Origin: Croceicoccus mobilis
GTDB taxonomy: Bacteria > Pseudomonadota > Alphaproteobacteria > Sphingomonadales > Sphingomonadaceae
Direction of reading: 5' to 3'
Length of the DNA: 52,366 nucleotides
NCBI RefSeq assembly: GCF_001661965.1
Contig: NZ_LYWZ01000031.1
Location: 1 to 52,366, forward strand
Below are positions 1-7,610 of the stretch, in pieces. The notes under the pieces were generated by a model, which saw only the letters and a program-made list of their open reading frames with translations, searched no databases and was not told the origin of the DNA. The translations under genes were made by a program, and so were the position numbers. Numbering within the stretch: position 1 is the stretch's first letter; the number at the start of each line of letters is the position of its first letter.

Positions 1-1
1 G

Positions 2-691
2 GTATATTACATCCTGCGCCGGGACGGTTGGTGCGTGAACTTGAAGAAGGTCTACCGGCTTTACAGGGAGTTGGGCCTGCAGCTGCGGAACAAGACGCCG
101 AAGCGACGGGTCAAGGCCAAGCTGCGCGAGGATCGCGCACCGGCGGTCCGACCGAACGATGTGTGGGCGATGGACTTTGTTCACGACCAACTGGCGACTG
201 GGCGTAAGCTTCGAATCCTGACCGTGGTCGATACGTTCTCCCGGCTATCGCCGGTGATCGATCCCCGGTTCCGCTACCGGGGTGAGGACGTGGTCGCCAC
301 GCTGGATCGCGCCTACCGGACGATCGGCTATCCGAAGACGATCAGGGTCGACAATGGCAGCGAACTTATCTCGCGGGACATGGATCTGTGGGCTTACCAG
401 CGCGGTGTGATCCTGGACTTCTCCCGCCCAGGCAAGCCCACAGACAATGCGTTCATCGAAGCGTTCAACAGCAAGCTGCGCAGCGAATGCCTGAACGCCC
501 ACTGGTTCCTGTCGCTGCAAGATGCTTGCGAAAAGCTGGAGGCTTGGCGTAGACACTACAACGAGGATCGACCGCACAGCGCGATCGGGAATATCCCCCC
601 GATCATGCTTGCAAACTCAGACGGTGAGACCAGCCCACCGAACCTGAGCAAGGCCGAAAACTCCAGACCTGAGCGGTCCAAGGTTGGGTAG
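2..691 (+). CDS. IS3-family transposase OrfB, 5' part outside window
   Basis: The frame is open from base 2, so the gene begins before the window; a GTG at 35 is internal. It encodes the catalytic C-terminal part of an IS3-family integrase-like transposase (rve domain). The DDE residues are visible: Asp in WAMDF, Asp in RVDNGSE, and Glu in the block PGKPTDNAFIEAFNSKLRSE. The end RPHSAIGNIPP is the usual IS3 tail. The reading frame is intact as far as it can be seen. The element lies just beyond the distal end of the Tn7-like operon and may have inserted into or beside that transposon's end. OrfA and the left inverted repeat are not in the window, and I could not define the right inverted repeat after the stop codon. 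Identification of the family is firm; the subgroup is not determined. Confidence 0.9.
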   Translation, partial: VYYILRRDGWCVNLKKVYRLYRELGLQLRNKTPKRRVKAKLREDRAPAVRPNDVWAMDFVHDQLATGRKLRILTVVDTFSRLSPVIDPRFRYRGEDVVATLDRAYRTIGYPKTIRVDNGSELISRDMDLWAYQRGVILDFSRPGKPTDNAFIEAFNSKLRSECLNAHWFLSLQDACEKLEAWRRHYNEDRPHSAIGNIPPIMLANSDGETSPPNLSKAENSRPERSKVG

Positions 692-1235
692 CAGAGCAAA
701 CCTATCAGTATCAAGCGCACCGATAAATCGGCTATCTGATCCCAATCCTGACCATACCCACTGCGCATGGCAAGCCTCATAGGCGGTCGCATGCGAGGTC
801 CCCGATGCGTTGTCACGCCAAGATCCCATCGGACTTTGCGCATGAGCTGGCACCTGAACCGCCTGGGATAGCATTACCCCCAACGCGAGCAGGGCAAAGA
901 CGCCGAGTATCCGCCGCACAGATCCTGACAGCAGGTCAGGCAGAAGTGCGCAACGCACCTCTAAGCGTTCATAAAAAATCATGGAATCGCGACCCCCTTG
1001 CGATTTTCGATTGACCGTTCCCGCGAATCAATCGACCCTGAAGCCGTCCCACATTTCCAAAACGCGCAAGTTTATTTACCCAATCACGACTTGTCTTATT
1101 TTCGACGCAATCCTTAATGCCACAAACACTATCTTTATTACAGGATCACCATGCCAAACGCCGCGCAATGGTTTCAATTGCAGAACGGATCTCTATAAGG
1201 ATCGACCAACAGCCAAAGCGGTCCTTGCAGCAGCA
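692..1235. other. Gene-poor stretch between IS3 and the Tn7-like operon
   Basis: No convincing gene is seen in these ~540 bases. A minus-strand frame (617-982) has a signal-peptide-like stretch (FALLALGVMLSQAV, then AHAQSPMGSW) and could be the start of a secreted-protein gene truncated by the IS, but it has no recognisable continuation. The distal end of the Tn7-like transposon should lie here or further left. I found no TGT-starting terminal repeat that matches the other side. Confidence 0.4.
1007..1035. repeat. Perfect 8-bp inverted repeat with 13-nt spacer
   Basis: TCGATTGA at 1007-1014 is repeated as TCAATCGA at 1028-1035. The symmetry is exact. It lies ~200 bp beyond the last gene of the Tn7-like operon, so it could be part of the transposon end, an operator or a weak transcript-end hairpin. 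No T-tract follows in either direction. Confidence 0.5.
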
Positions 1236-1547
1236 TCAAACATAAACCCCCGCCGCGATAGCACTGACCATATCGATGACGAATTCCAGTCCCTTGTCGC
1301 TCTCCTCGGCTTTTTGCAGCGGCGTCTGGCCGAGAAGCCAAGGGTGACGATAATTCATGAAGTATATCGTCGAAACAAAGTCGCCCGCATAAAGCTGCTC
1401 GGAAGCGTATAAGGCCGCAGTCGTCGAACGCTCTCCCGTCGCCCCGACAAGGTGCATGCCCTTCAAAAGCAGGGCAGAAGCCTCATCCTCGCGTCCGGAC
1501 TTAACCAGTTCAACCAGATTTGTTTCGCTGTGATTATTCGTGCTCAC
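1236..1547 (-). CDS. Small protein with MbcA/ParS/Xre toxin-binding-like (DUF2384) C-terminus
   Basis: Encodes 103 aa. The C-terminal half resembles the MbcA/ParS/Xre antitoxin toxin-binding domain: residues HPWLLGQTPLQKAEESDKG, then a helix and a G-V-Y-V end match the family pattern W-L..P...L-G.TPL..A...G...V...L..I..GV. The usual HTH part is absent. The start is a GTG that overlaps the tniQ stop (GTGA), with GGGAGC upstream, so the gene is translationally coupled to the transposition operon. No RES-type or other toxin gene is next to it. It might be a stripped antitoxin domain reused as a regulator or target-immunity factor of the transposon; this is inference. The domain call is by eye and moderate in certainty. 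Confidence 0.6.
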   Translation of the reverse strand: MSTNNHSETNLVELVKSGREDEASALLLKGMHLVGATGERSTTAALYASEQLYAGDFVSTIYFMNYRHPWLLGQTPLQKAEESDKGLEFVIDMVSAIAAGVYV

Positions 1548-2791
1548 ACTGACTGCTCCCTGCTTTGATTGAAGCTGTTGGTCAGGCTCAGACGATGCTC
1601 GATCGCTTTGACCGTCATGGGATCGACCCTCATCTTCCGCGCCTTGGCTCTAAGGCTCATTCCCGCAGCGATATCCGAACCTAAAAAGCGTCTCGCTGCC
1701 GGTCCGCATTCTCGCAGTCGGACGCACCCGATGCTGCCGTCGATTTGCCGCGTCCGGCTGTACGAATAGCCGCAATCGCAGCTGAAATGACCATGAAGCT
1801 TGCCCTTGTCTCGGACAGTTCTAAGTCGCGTCACCACTCGCTCACCGAAATGCTCCGCGAGAGGGTTCTCGCATCGATATGGCGGCCTTCCGAAGGGTCG
1901 CTCCTGCGGAGGGAGCGCTGCTAGAGCTTGCCCGATAAGCAAATGCTGCGCAGGTGGCGCGAGCCTGCGCTGATTACGAAAGAAATCGACGAGAGCAGAT
2001 TTGGAGAGAAGGTCAGAAGGGCACTGAAAACCGCCATTGCTGGTCCAGAACTTTCGTATGCGGTCATGGACGGCGTTTGCCCGGACTTGGCTATTACCAC
2101 GGATGAGGCCGGTATCGTTTAAAATATGGCGATAATGGCTGTGCCAGCCAGGTGGCGATTTGGCCCGTGGTGGGTTTACGAGCAATTCGGCGCTCAGTCG
2201 GGCGAATAAGGCCTGCGCATCCGTCGGCTTCGAGGCTGTCTCCAGGCGCATGCCTTTTTGATGCACTCTTGGAAACACAAGCGAGTGCCGGTTAGCAGTC
2301 GTAACAGGAAACGCGCCTTCCAGCCACGATCCATGCCGATGACAAACTTCGACACCGGGAAGCTGGTGCGAACGGCACCACCAGACCTCGCCAAATTCCC
2401 CTTCCATCTCGGCGAGGCACTGCGGGCAAAATCGCAGTCGGTCCGGCAGGCTTATCGGAAAGGTTGCGAGACCAAGTACGAGATGCAGTGAACTGCCAAT
2501 TTCATGCATTTCCGTCCTCGCACGATCACGCACAGCCTCTGACGCAAACGCCGTGTGGTAGTTGAAAGTGGTCGTCCGATCGATCAGCTGGTCTACAGCT
2601 GTGCGGCCGAGCTTCAGGTGCTCTCCTAATGCCGACAAGCCGCAAGGAAGATGCGACAGGGCGACGTAATGACGACCACCCGTCAGCATGCGCGAGAACG
2701 CCGAATAGGTCGGACGTCCCAGATAAAGATGCAGCCGCACCAGAAGACTGTAGAACGTCTCATCGGGATAGGGTTTGGGTAGCCAGCTCAT
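1544..2791 (-). CDS. tniQ: TniQ/TnsD-family target-selection protein
   Basis: Encodes 415 aa from an ATG that overlaps the tnsC2 stop (ATGA). It is the only target selector for both tnsABC sets. The N-terminus (WLPKPYPDETFYSLLVRL) is the classic TniQ start. A zinc-finger pattern C122-x2-C125 ... C150-x2-H153 follows, and a second Cys-rich part near residue 340 (C-D-C-G-Y-S-Y-S-R) is a feature of TnsD-like proteins. The C-terminal residues 375-410 look like a helix-turn-helix segment (LRAKARKMRVDPMTVKAIEH). The length is between TniQ (~400) and Tn7 TnsD (508). Family knowledge: it binds an attachment site and recruits TnsC. The target site cannot be told from the sequence, and no guide-RNA system is present. 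Confidence 0.88.
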   Translation of the reverse strand: MSWLPKPYPDETFYSLLVRLHLYLGRPTYSAFSRMLTGGRHYVALSHLPCGLSALGEHLKLGRTAVDQLIDRTTTFNYHTAFASEAVRDRARTEMHEIGSSLHLVLGLATFPISLPDRLRFCPQCLAEMEGEFGEVWWCRSHQLPGVEVCHRHGSWLEGAFPVTTANRHSLVFPRVHQKGMRLETASKPTDAQALFARLSAELLVNPPRAKSPPGWHSHYRHILNDTGLIRGNSQVRANAVHDRIRKFWTSNGGFQCPSDLLSKSALVDFFRNQRRLAPPAQHLLIGQALAALPPQERPFGRPPYRCENPLAEHFGERVVTRLRTVRDKGKLHGHFSCDCGYSYSRTRQIDGSIGCVRLRECGPAARRFLGSDIAAGMSLRAKARKMRVDPMTVKAIEHRLSLTNSFNQSREQSV

Positions 2792-4371
2792 GAGGCGGCC
2801 TCCGGCCAAATTCCGGCAAGCCCCGCTTCGCTAATCGCCTCCAGTGGCGTCAGACCTTTGGTCGCAGCGATTTCGATCAGCTTGCGCAAGTCGCGATCAT
2901 TCAGGGCATCAACATCCAGCTTGGCACTTGGTCGCTTAGGCCGCTTTGCCTTGCGCAATATGTCCTTGGCCGCCGCGAAAAAGGCGAAGGGATTGTCGTC
3001 CGGGTCGAGACCCTTGTGCCGGATCTGGTCGATCAGGTTGAAGATAATGTCATCGCCTATGCCTTCGCGCTGTAGCTGGGAGATGATCATCTGCAGCCCG
3101 CCGGTCGCTTCGGCGTCGGCAGCGTGATTGAGATCGGTACTTGTAGCTGTCACCGGGATCTGGCTTGGCCCGACCAGGGCTTTCATATTCGCCCAGTAGT
3201 TTCGCTCGAAGCTGTGAAGATCTTCGAATCTCGCGAGCTTTGCCGGATCGCCTGTGTTGAGAGCTTTCACCATGGGGCGGACGGGCGCAAAATCCGTTCT
3301 TGCCACACCGCGAACGAAGTTCGGACGAATTATCTCGTCCGCCTGCGCATCCATCTCGCTGCGATAAAGCAGGCGCAATTGGACCGCGATGTAGAGCTTA
3401 ACCGCAAGATCGATGATCCCGCCCGTCTCTTCGAAAAAGATATCCACGAGCTCATCATCGAGTTCGGTCGGTTCTTGTGTCCATTGATACGTCCAAAGCC
3501 GCGTCAGGCATGATTGCCATTCGGATCCTCGCGTAAGCGGCTTCCAGATCGCACATGCCGGCCCGACAGAACGCCGGGCCATACGACCGGTGCGCTGGAT
3601 GTGCGCCAGTATCGAAAGAGTCCCGACAAATAGCACTGGGATGCCGAGCTGGTTGGTAAGCTGGGTGAGAAAGCTCATCATCTGGTGCTCTTCACCAGCG
3701 ACCCGTCCGATGTGCTGGATCTCGTCAATGACAAGCAGACCCAGTCCGTGGAAATTCGCGGCCAGAGCCATCTGGTGCATCAGCGCGTCTTCCCCGGCGC
3801 GTCGATGCATGAAGAGCGCTGTGTAGTCGGATTTGCCAACAAGCCGGCTGAGTTCATCGAAGAACTGAAAGCACAGGCTGCGGATCGAGCCCTTGTCGGG
3901 GCATTCCAGCTTTAGCCAGGAAACCTGCGCGGGAAGTCCGGGTAGCTCGATCAGCTGCTCATAGCTACGGAGCGCCTGCTCCACGGTCTGCGTTTTGCCC
4001 ATGCCCGGAGCGCCGATCAGAAATCCGCAGCCGGCTCCACCTTCACAGCCAACAGGACGAGATGCCGGGGCCCGTAAGATATTCGATCGGGCCAGCCTCC
4101 GCTGGCGCGCTTCGAATTTCCATGCGGCAGGATCGCGCCCCTCATAGCCTGCCCGCATCAACATATCGATCCCTTCCGCCATGCGCACATGGCGCGCGGT
4201 CGGAACGAAGAGCTGGCGAAGCCGCAAAACGGCATAGCGCCGCTGCACATGCGGCAGTGCCCTTTCCGCATCCGCATGATGGGGGAACGAGGCAAGGTCG
4301 CGGGCGATCTGCTGCATGCCCCTCAAGGGCGGCAGGCCCTGCTGGTAGAGATTGCCTGCAACCTCAGACAT
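2788..4371 (-). CDS. tnsC: TnsC-like AAA+ transposition regulator, module 2
   Basis: Encodes 527 aa. It is the ATP-dependent matchmaker between the transposase and the target selector. Walker A GAPGMGKT is at about 120-127 and Walker B LLVIDEIQH at about 212-220 with both acidic residues, so it should hydrolyse ATP. The TLTNQLGIPVLFVGT segment is the typical sensor-1 region. The C-terminal ~150 residues are basic and helical, as expected for contact with TnsA/TnsB. The start ATG at 4371 overlaps the tnsB2 stop (TGATG), with GGGGAG upstream. The overlap with tniQ downstream shows one operon. It differs strongly in sequence from the other TnsC at 7.6-9.2 kb, so the pair is not a recent duplication. 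Confidence 0.92.
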   Translation of the reverse strand: MSEVAGNLYQQGLPPLRGMQQIARDLASFPHHADAERALPHVQRRYAVLRLRQLFVPTARHVRMAEGIDMLMRAGYEGRDPAAWKFEARQRRLARSNILRAPASRPVGCEGGAGCGFLIGAPGMGKTQTVEQALRSYEQLIELPGLPAQVSWLKLECPDKGSIRSLCFQFFDELSRLVGKSDYTALFMHRRAGEDALMHQMALAANFHGLGLLVIDEIQHIGRVAGEEHQMMSFLTQLTNQLGIPVLFVGTLSILAHIQRTGRMARRSVGPACAIWKPLTRGSEWQSCLTRLWTYQWTQEPTELDDELVDIFFEETGGIIDLAVKLYIAVQLRLLYRSEMDAQADEIIRPNFVRGVARTDFAPVRPMVKALNTGDPAKLARFEDLHSFERNYWANMKALVGPSQIPVTATSTDLNHAADAEATGGLQMIISQLQREGIGDDIIFNLIDQIRHKGLDPDDNPFAFFAAAKDILRKAKRPKRPSAKLDVDALNDRDLRKLIEIAATKGLTPLEAISEAGLAGIWPEAAS

Positions 4372-6464
4372 CAAAACCGCAGCTCCCCGTCACCAAGATG
4401 GTCGAAGCGGCTTGCTGGGTCTGCGCGGCTGATATTGCCCAGTTCTTCGCCAAGTTTCCCGGCAAGCTCTACACGCGCTTCGACCCTACGATGATCTCGC
4501 TCGAACTGGCGCTTCTCCCGTGCATCGGCCAGATTACATGGTCGCAAGCTCTCTATGCGTTTCGCGCGGGCTTCTGCACCAATGACCTCCAGGGAATTCC
4601 GCAAGTCCGCATGAGCGAGTGTTTGCTGGGCGTCCCTGGATGCTGCCTCGACGCGCTTTGCGCGGCGCATGACATCGAATTCTTCGAAAGACCAACCTGA
4701 GTAGCGACTATCGCGCGGCGTCAAATGCAGCGGCACAGGCAGATCTTCGCCCTGAAGATGCAGCCAGACCGTGTCCATCAGCCATGGGTGCAAACTCAGC
4801 TCCACCGATGTTGAGCCAGCAGACAGGTTCACCCCGTCAAACCAGCCTTCACGCTCGAGCCGCTCATTGGTGTAAAATACGCCTTTGCAGCTAACGCCTT
4901 GCGCGGTGATCCGGCCGCTAATTGTCGGTAGCAATGCCACCGCCAATTCGCCCGGATCGAACCGTCTGAGCGCAATACGACCGCGCTTCATGCACCAGGT
5001 CCACATCGCGATCGGACTTGGCGGTACGCCATCCACGATCATGGCATTCGATTGCCGGAATGCGGGGCGCTCCACGCCATTCAAATAGATGATGCAGTGA
5101 ATGAGAACCTTCGTCAGCGCGTCGAGATCGAGAATGGCATCGCGCCGCGGATCCGGCTCCCCGCGCTCACCCGATGTCTTGTCCCGTGCGCCATCCACGA
5201 ATTTGCGCAGCGCGCTGTTGATCAGATGAAAACGCTGCTCGCAGATGCCTTTCAGATCGGCGCGATAGGGCGCGGTATTCTCGATGATCAGCCCAGATTT
5301 GCGGACGAAGTCACTAGCGAGATGCCCACGCCCCTCGCCTCGGTCGAAGAGAATGCGCAGTGGCATCGATCCACCGCAGGGCCATTCAGCCTCGTCGATC
5401 TCGATTCCATGCTCAGCGCAAAAGTCGACCTTGTCCTGTACGCAATTGAGGAGTGCTGCGCCCGCCGCCTGCCAGGATGCATTTTCAAGACTGACCGAGA
5501 AGCCCACGATCATGCCGGTCAATTCGTCGACGACGATATAGAGCGTTGGTGTCCCCAGAAACTGCCAGCAGTCCTTGCGCGAGACAAGGTGCACGTCGAG
5601 CTTGGTCGCGTCGATCACGAACCGCCAGCCGATGTTCTCATTATCCGCCGCCGCATAGGACAGGCGCGGCCTTGTACGCATTTCGTGGCGAACCTCACCA
5701 AAGCGGGCTTTGTCATCGCTCACCGCCCGGTTCTGTTTTTGATACCAGTAACGGAATTGCCGTTCCGTCGGCAGAACCGGGTTCTCGTCTACGAGATAAG
5801 TAAAAGGCTGACCTGTTTCCTCATCGATCTCGCATCTCGTGGCGAGTTGGTCCTTGATGAGGCGGAAGGTTTCGCTGAGCGAGATATGTCTGTTCGCACG
5901 ATAGTACCGATTCGTGCATCGCTCGAATGCGGCGATCATCTCGTCGGTCAGAACGGGGGCGCGTACGAGCCCGTCAATGGGCAAGCGCCCCATGGGACCT
6001 GTTCGCGGTTTTGGCTGGCCGGGCGCTCCGCAATTCTGAAAATTTGGCATCAGTGCTGCCAGCGACATCCCGCCGTGCCAGAACCGGTGGAGGCTCGATT
6101 TGATAGTCTTGGGGCACAGCCCTGACTGCTCCGCTGCCATTGCGATCATGGCTCGCCGCGTCCGCTCGTCGAATATGGCCGGGACACGAACAAACATCGG
6201 TTGCAGCAAGGCGAGACGATCGTGCGCGCGCTGCGTTTGCTTTTCCGTGGCGCAGGCAGGGTGGGTTCGGTTGAAAGGCGATGGATCCTCAAAGCGGATC
6301 ACATTCCGCTCCAAGGCGCTGCTGAAATCGGCGAAATCTTCGATCCTGATGATGATCTTCGGCGATGTCAGATCAAACAGATAGACCTGCTCGTTGGCGA
6401 TGCCGACGATGCGATGCAGCTCCTTGCGCCGATACCGAACAACATCGCGGATGAGGAACGTCAT
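4371..6464 (-). CDS. tnsB: TnsB-like DDE transposase, module 2
   Basis: Encodes 697 aa, close to Tn7 TnsB (702). It cuts and joins the 3' ends. The catalytic triad is visible: D285 (FVIDATKLD), D374 (ILFDRGEG) and E409 (LKGICEQRF). The spacing of 89 and 35 residues is almost that of Tn7 TnsB. The N-terminal ~270 residues carry the DNA-binding helical domains and the C-terminus has a Mu-type beta-barrel region followed by a charged tail that normally contacts TnsC. The start overlaps the tnsA2 stop (ATGA). A wide antisense open frame exists across it but is a codon-bias shadow. Confidence 0.93.
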   Translation of the reverse strand: MTFLIRDVVRYRRKELHRIVGIANEQVYLFDLTSPKIIIRIEDFADFSSALERNVIRFEDPSPFNRTHPACATEKQTQRAHDRLALLQPMFVRVPAIFDERTRRAMIAMAAEQSGLCPKTIKSSLHRFWHGGMSLAALMPNFQNCGAPGQPKPRTGPMGRLPIDGLVRAPVLTDEMIAAFERCTNRYYRANRHISLSETFRLIKDQLATRCEIDEETGQPFTYLVDENPVLPTERQFRYWYQKQNRAVSDDKARFGEVRHEMRTRPRLSYAAADNENIGWRFVIDATKLDVHLVSRKDCWQFLGTPTLYIVVDELTGMIVGFSVSLENASWQAAGAALLNCVQDKVDFCAEHGIEIDEAEWPCGGSMPLRILFDRGEGRGHLASDFVRKSGLIIENTAPYRADLKGICEQRFHLINSALRKFVDGARDKTSGERGEPDPRRDAILDLDALTKVLIHCIIYLNGVERPAFRQSNAMIVDGVPPSPIAMWTWCMKRGRIALRRFDPGELAVALLPTISGRITAQGVSCKGVFYTNERLEREGWFDGVNLSAGSTSVELSLHPWLMDTVWLHLQGEDLPVPLHLTPRDSRYSGWSFEEFDVMRRAKRVEAASRDAQQTLAHADLRNSLEVIGAEARAKRIESLRPCNLADAREKRQFERDHRRVEARVELAGKLGEELGNISRADPASRFDHLGDGELRF

Positions 6465-7246
6465 GCTTCGCCCCCGAATTCAAAATCACTTGCCCGCAGG
6501 TCAGGTGTGAAGGGCTGTGACATATCGAAGGCGAGCAGGCGCAGGCTACAGAGGTGCCGGATGCAGGCGACGAAGTCCTTCTCGGGAAGCTTGCCGTCTG
6601 CTTCAGATTTCTTCGCGAGGTGGGAGATCGGCCAATCGCTGCCTTTGGCTAGCGCCTTGGCCGTCCACTCCAAAGCTTGGCTCCAAAAGGCTTCGCCTTG
6701 ATCGGGGTCGAGCGCCTGCCCGCTTAGCAGCAGCCGAATATTGGCAGCGCGTACGCGATCAAGATTGCGATCCGTCACTATGCGCCATTCGACGCCCTCA
6801 TCTTCCCAATAGCGTCGCTCGATCTCGAGCTTGGAGACCATTTGCTTGAGTGCAGAGGGCGTGCAGCCATTTTTGAGCGCAAAAGCTGCAGAAGGTTTGA
6901 CGGCCCGCGCCTGACGGCTCGTTTGGCCATCGACTTCCATTTCGAAATAAAAATCCGTCGACATGATGGCAGGCCTGCCCCCGACCGGCAGTCGTGGATG
7001 TCTGATGCCGAGCTTTTCTGCGATTGCCTCCGTCCGCTCGAGCTGAAGATCGACCTGTGACCGGATGACGGTCACGTCCGGCCCCCATTCCAGTTCGGCC
7101 TCCAGCCTTGTCTCCAGGTCGCTGAGCTGGTGGAGGATGACACCATCTCGCAGGACCCGCGTCGATCGTCCGCGCGAGGGCACATTATGCACCTTGATCC
7201 GGCTTTGAGCAGGCTTCGCCGACCGCCTGACAGTACGGGCCATCAT
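6461..7246 (-). CDS. tnsA: TnsA-like endonuclease, module 2
   Basis: Encodes 261 aa (Tn7 TnsA is 273). It makes the 5' cuts that turn transposition into cut-and-paste. Candidate active-site residues: Glu in LETRLEAELEW, Asp in MSTDFYFEME and Lys in ARAVKPS, followed by the family block KLEIERRYWEDEGVEWRIVTDR. Residues from about 150 form the winged-helix C-terminal half. Two adjacent ATG codons (7246 and 7243) follow GGAGAGGA, so the start is supported. It is the first gene of the second module, and the 140 bases upstream should hold a promoter. The protein differs clearly from the other TnsA at 11.4-12.3 kb. Confidence 0.9.
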   Translation of the reverse strand: MMARTVRRSAKPAQSRIKVHNVPSRGRSTRVLRDGVILHQLSDLETRLEAELEWGPDVTVIRSQVDLQLERTEAIAEKLGIRHPRLPVGGRPAIMSTDFYFEMEVDGQTSRQARAVKPSAAFALKNGCTPSALKQMVSKLEIERRYWEDEGVEWRIVTDRNLDRVRAANIRLLLSGQALDPDQGEAFWSQALEWTAKALAKGSDWPISHLAKKSEADGKLPEKDFVACIRHLCSLRLLAFDMSQPFTPDLRASDFEFGGEA

Positions 7247-7385
7247 TCCTCTCCAGCGATGCTTCTAGACTTGCCGGGAATGATGCTCCTGCAGTAATCG
7301 TGGAGTCAAGCCTATGACATTATTGTATTTTCAGGATGGCAAAACCGATTAAATCCGTTCCTGCAAACAGATGGAGAGCATTCTG

Positions 7386-7586
7386 ATGCGCGCAAGATTT
7401 TGCTTGGGATTCAGCGAGCAGATCGATCTGGAGATCGATGCGCCCAACCTACAATTCCTGTCCTCAAACTGGCTGATGGGCCGTAAACCCATCATTGGTC
7501 ATCTCTGTCAGCCTGACGAAGACGGCATCTGCCGCGAGGTCCTGATCCATCCTTACAAGGTGAATTGCATCATCTCGCTGGACTGA
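7386..7586 (+). CDS. Small unrecognised protein between the two tnsABC modules
   Basis: Encodes 66 aa from an ATG with GGAGAG 7 bases upstream; an in-frame ATG at 7371 overlaps that site and is less likely. It runs divergently from tnsA2 and convergently towards tnsC1. No helix-turn-helix, membrane helix or signal peptide is seen; two Cys (FCLGF and GICREV) and a closing Cys-Ile-Ile are present. I do not recognise it. Its place suggests either a regulator of the second module or minimal cargo; neither is shown by the sequence. Confidence 0.5.
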   Translation: MRARFCLGFSEQIDLEIDAPNLQFLSSNWLMGRKPIIGHLCQPDEDGICREVLIHPYKVNCIISLD

Positions 7587-7610
7587 GTCGCTATCGCGCT
7601 GGATTGGCTG

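Noticed and set aside
617-982. Signal-peptide-like minus-strand frame
   Set aside because: Overlaps the IS3 end and has no recognisable mature part or strong ribosome site; at most a truncated fragment.
5052-6125. 357-codon plus-strand frame
   Set aside because: Antisense shadow of tnsB2, which has a clear catalytic triad.
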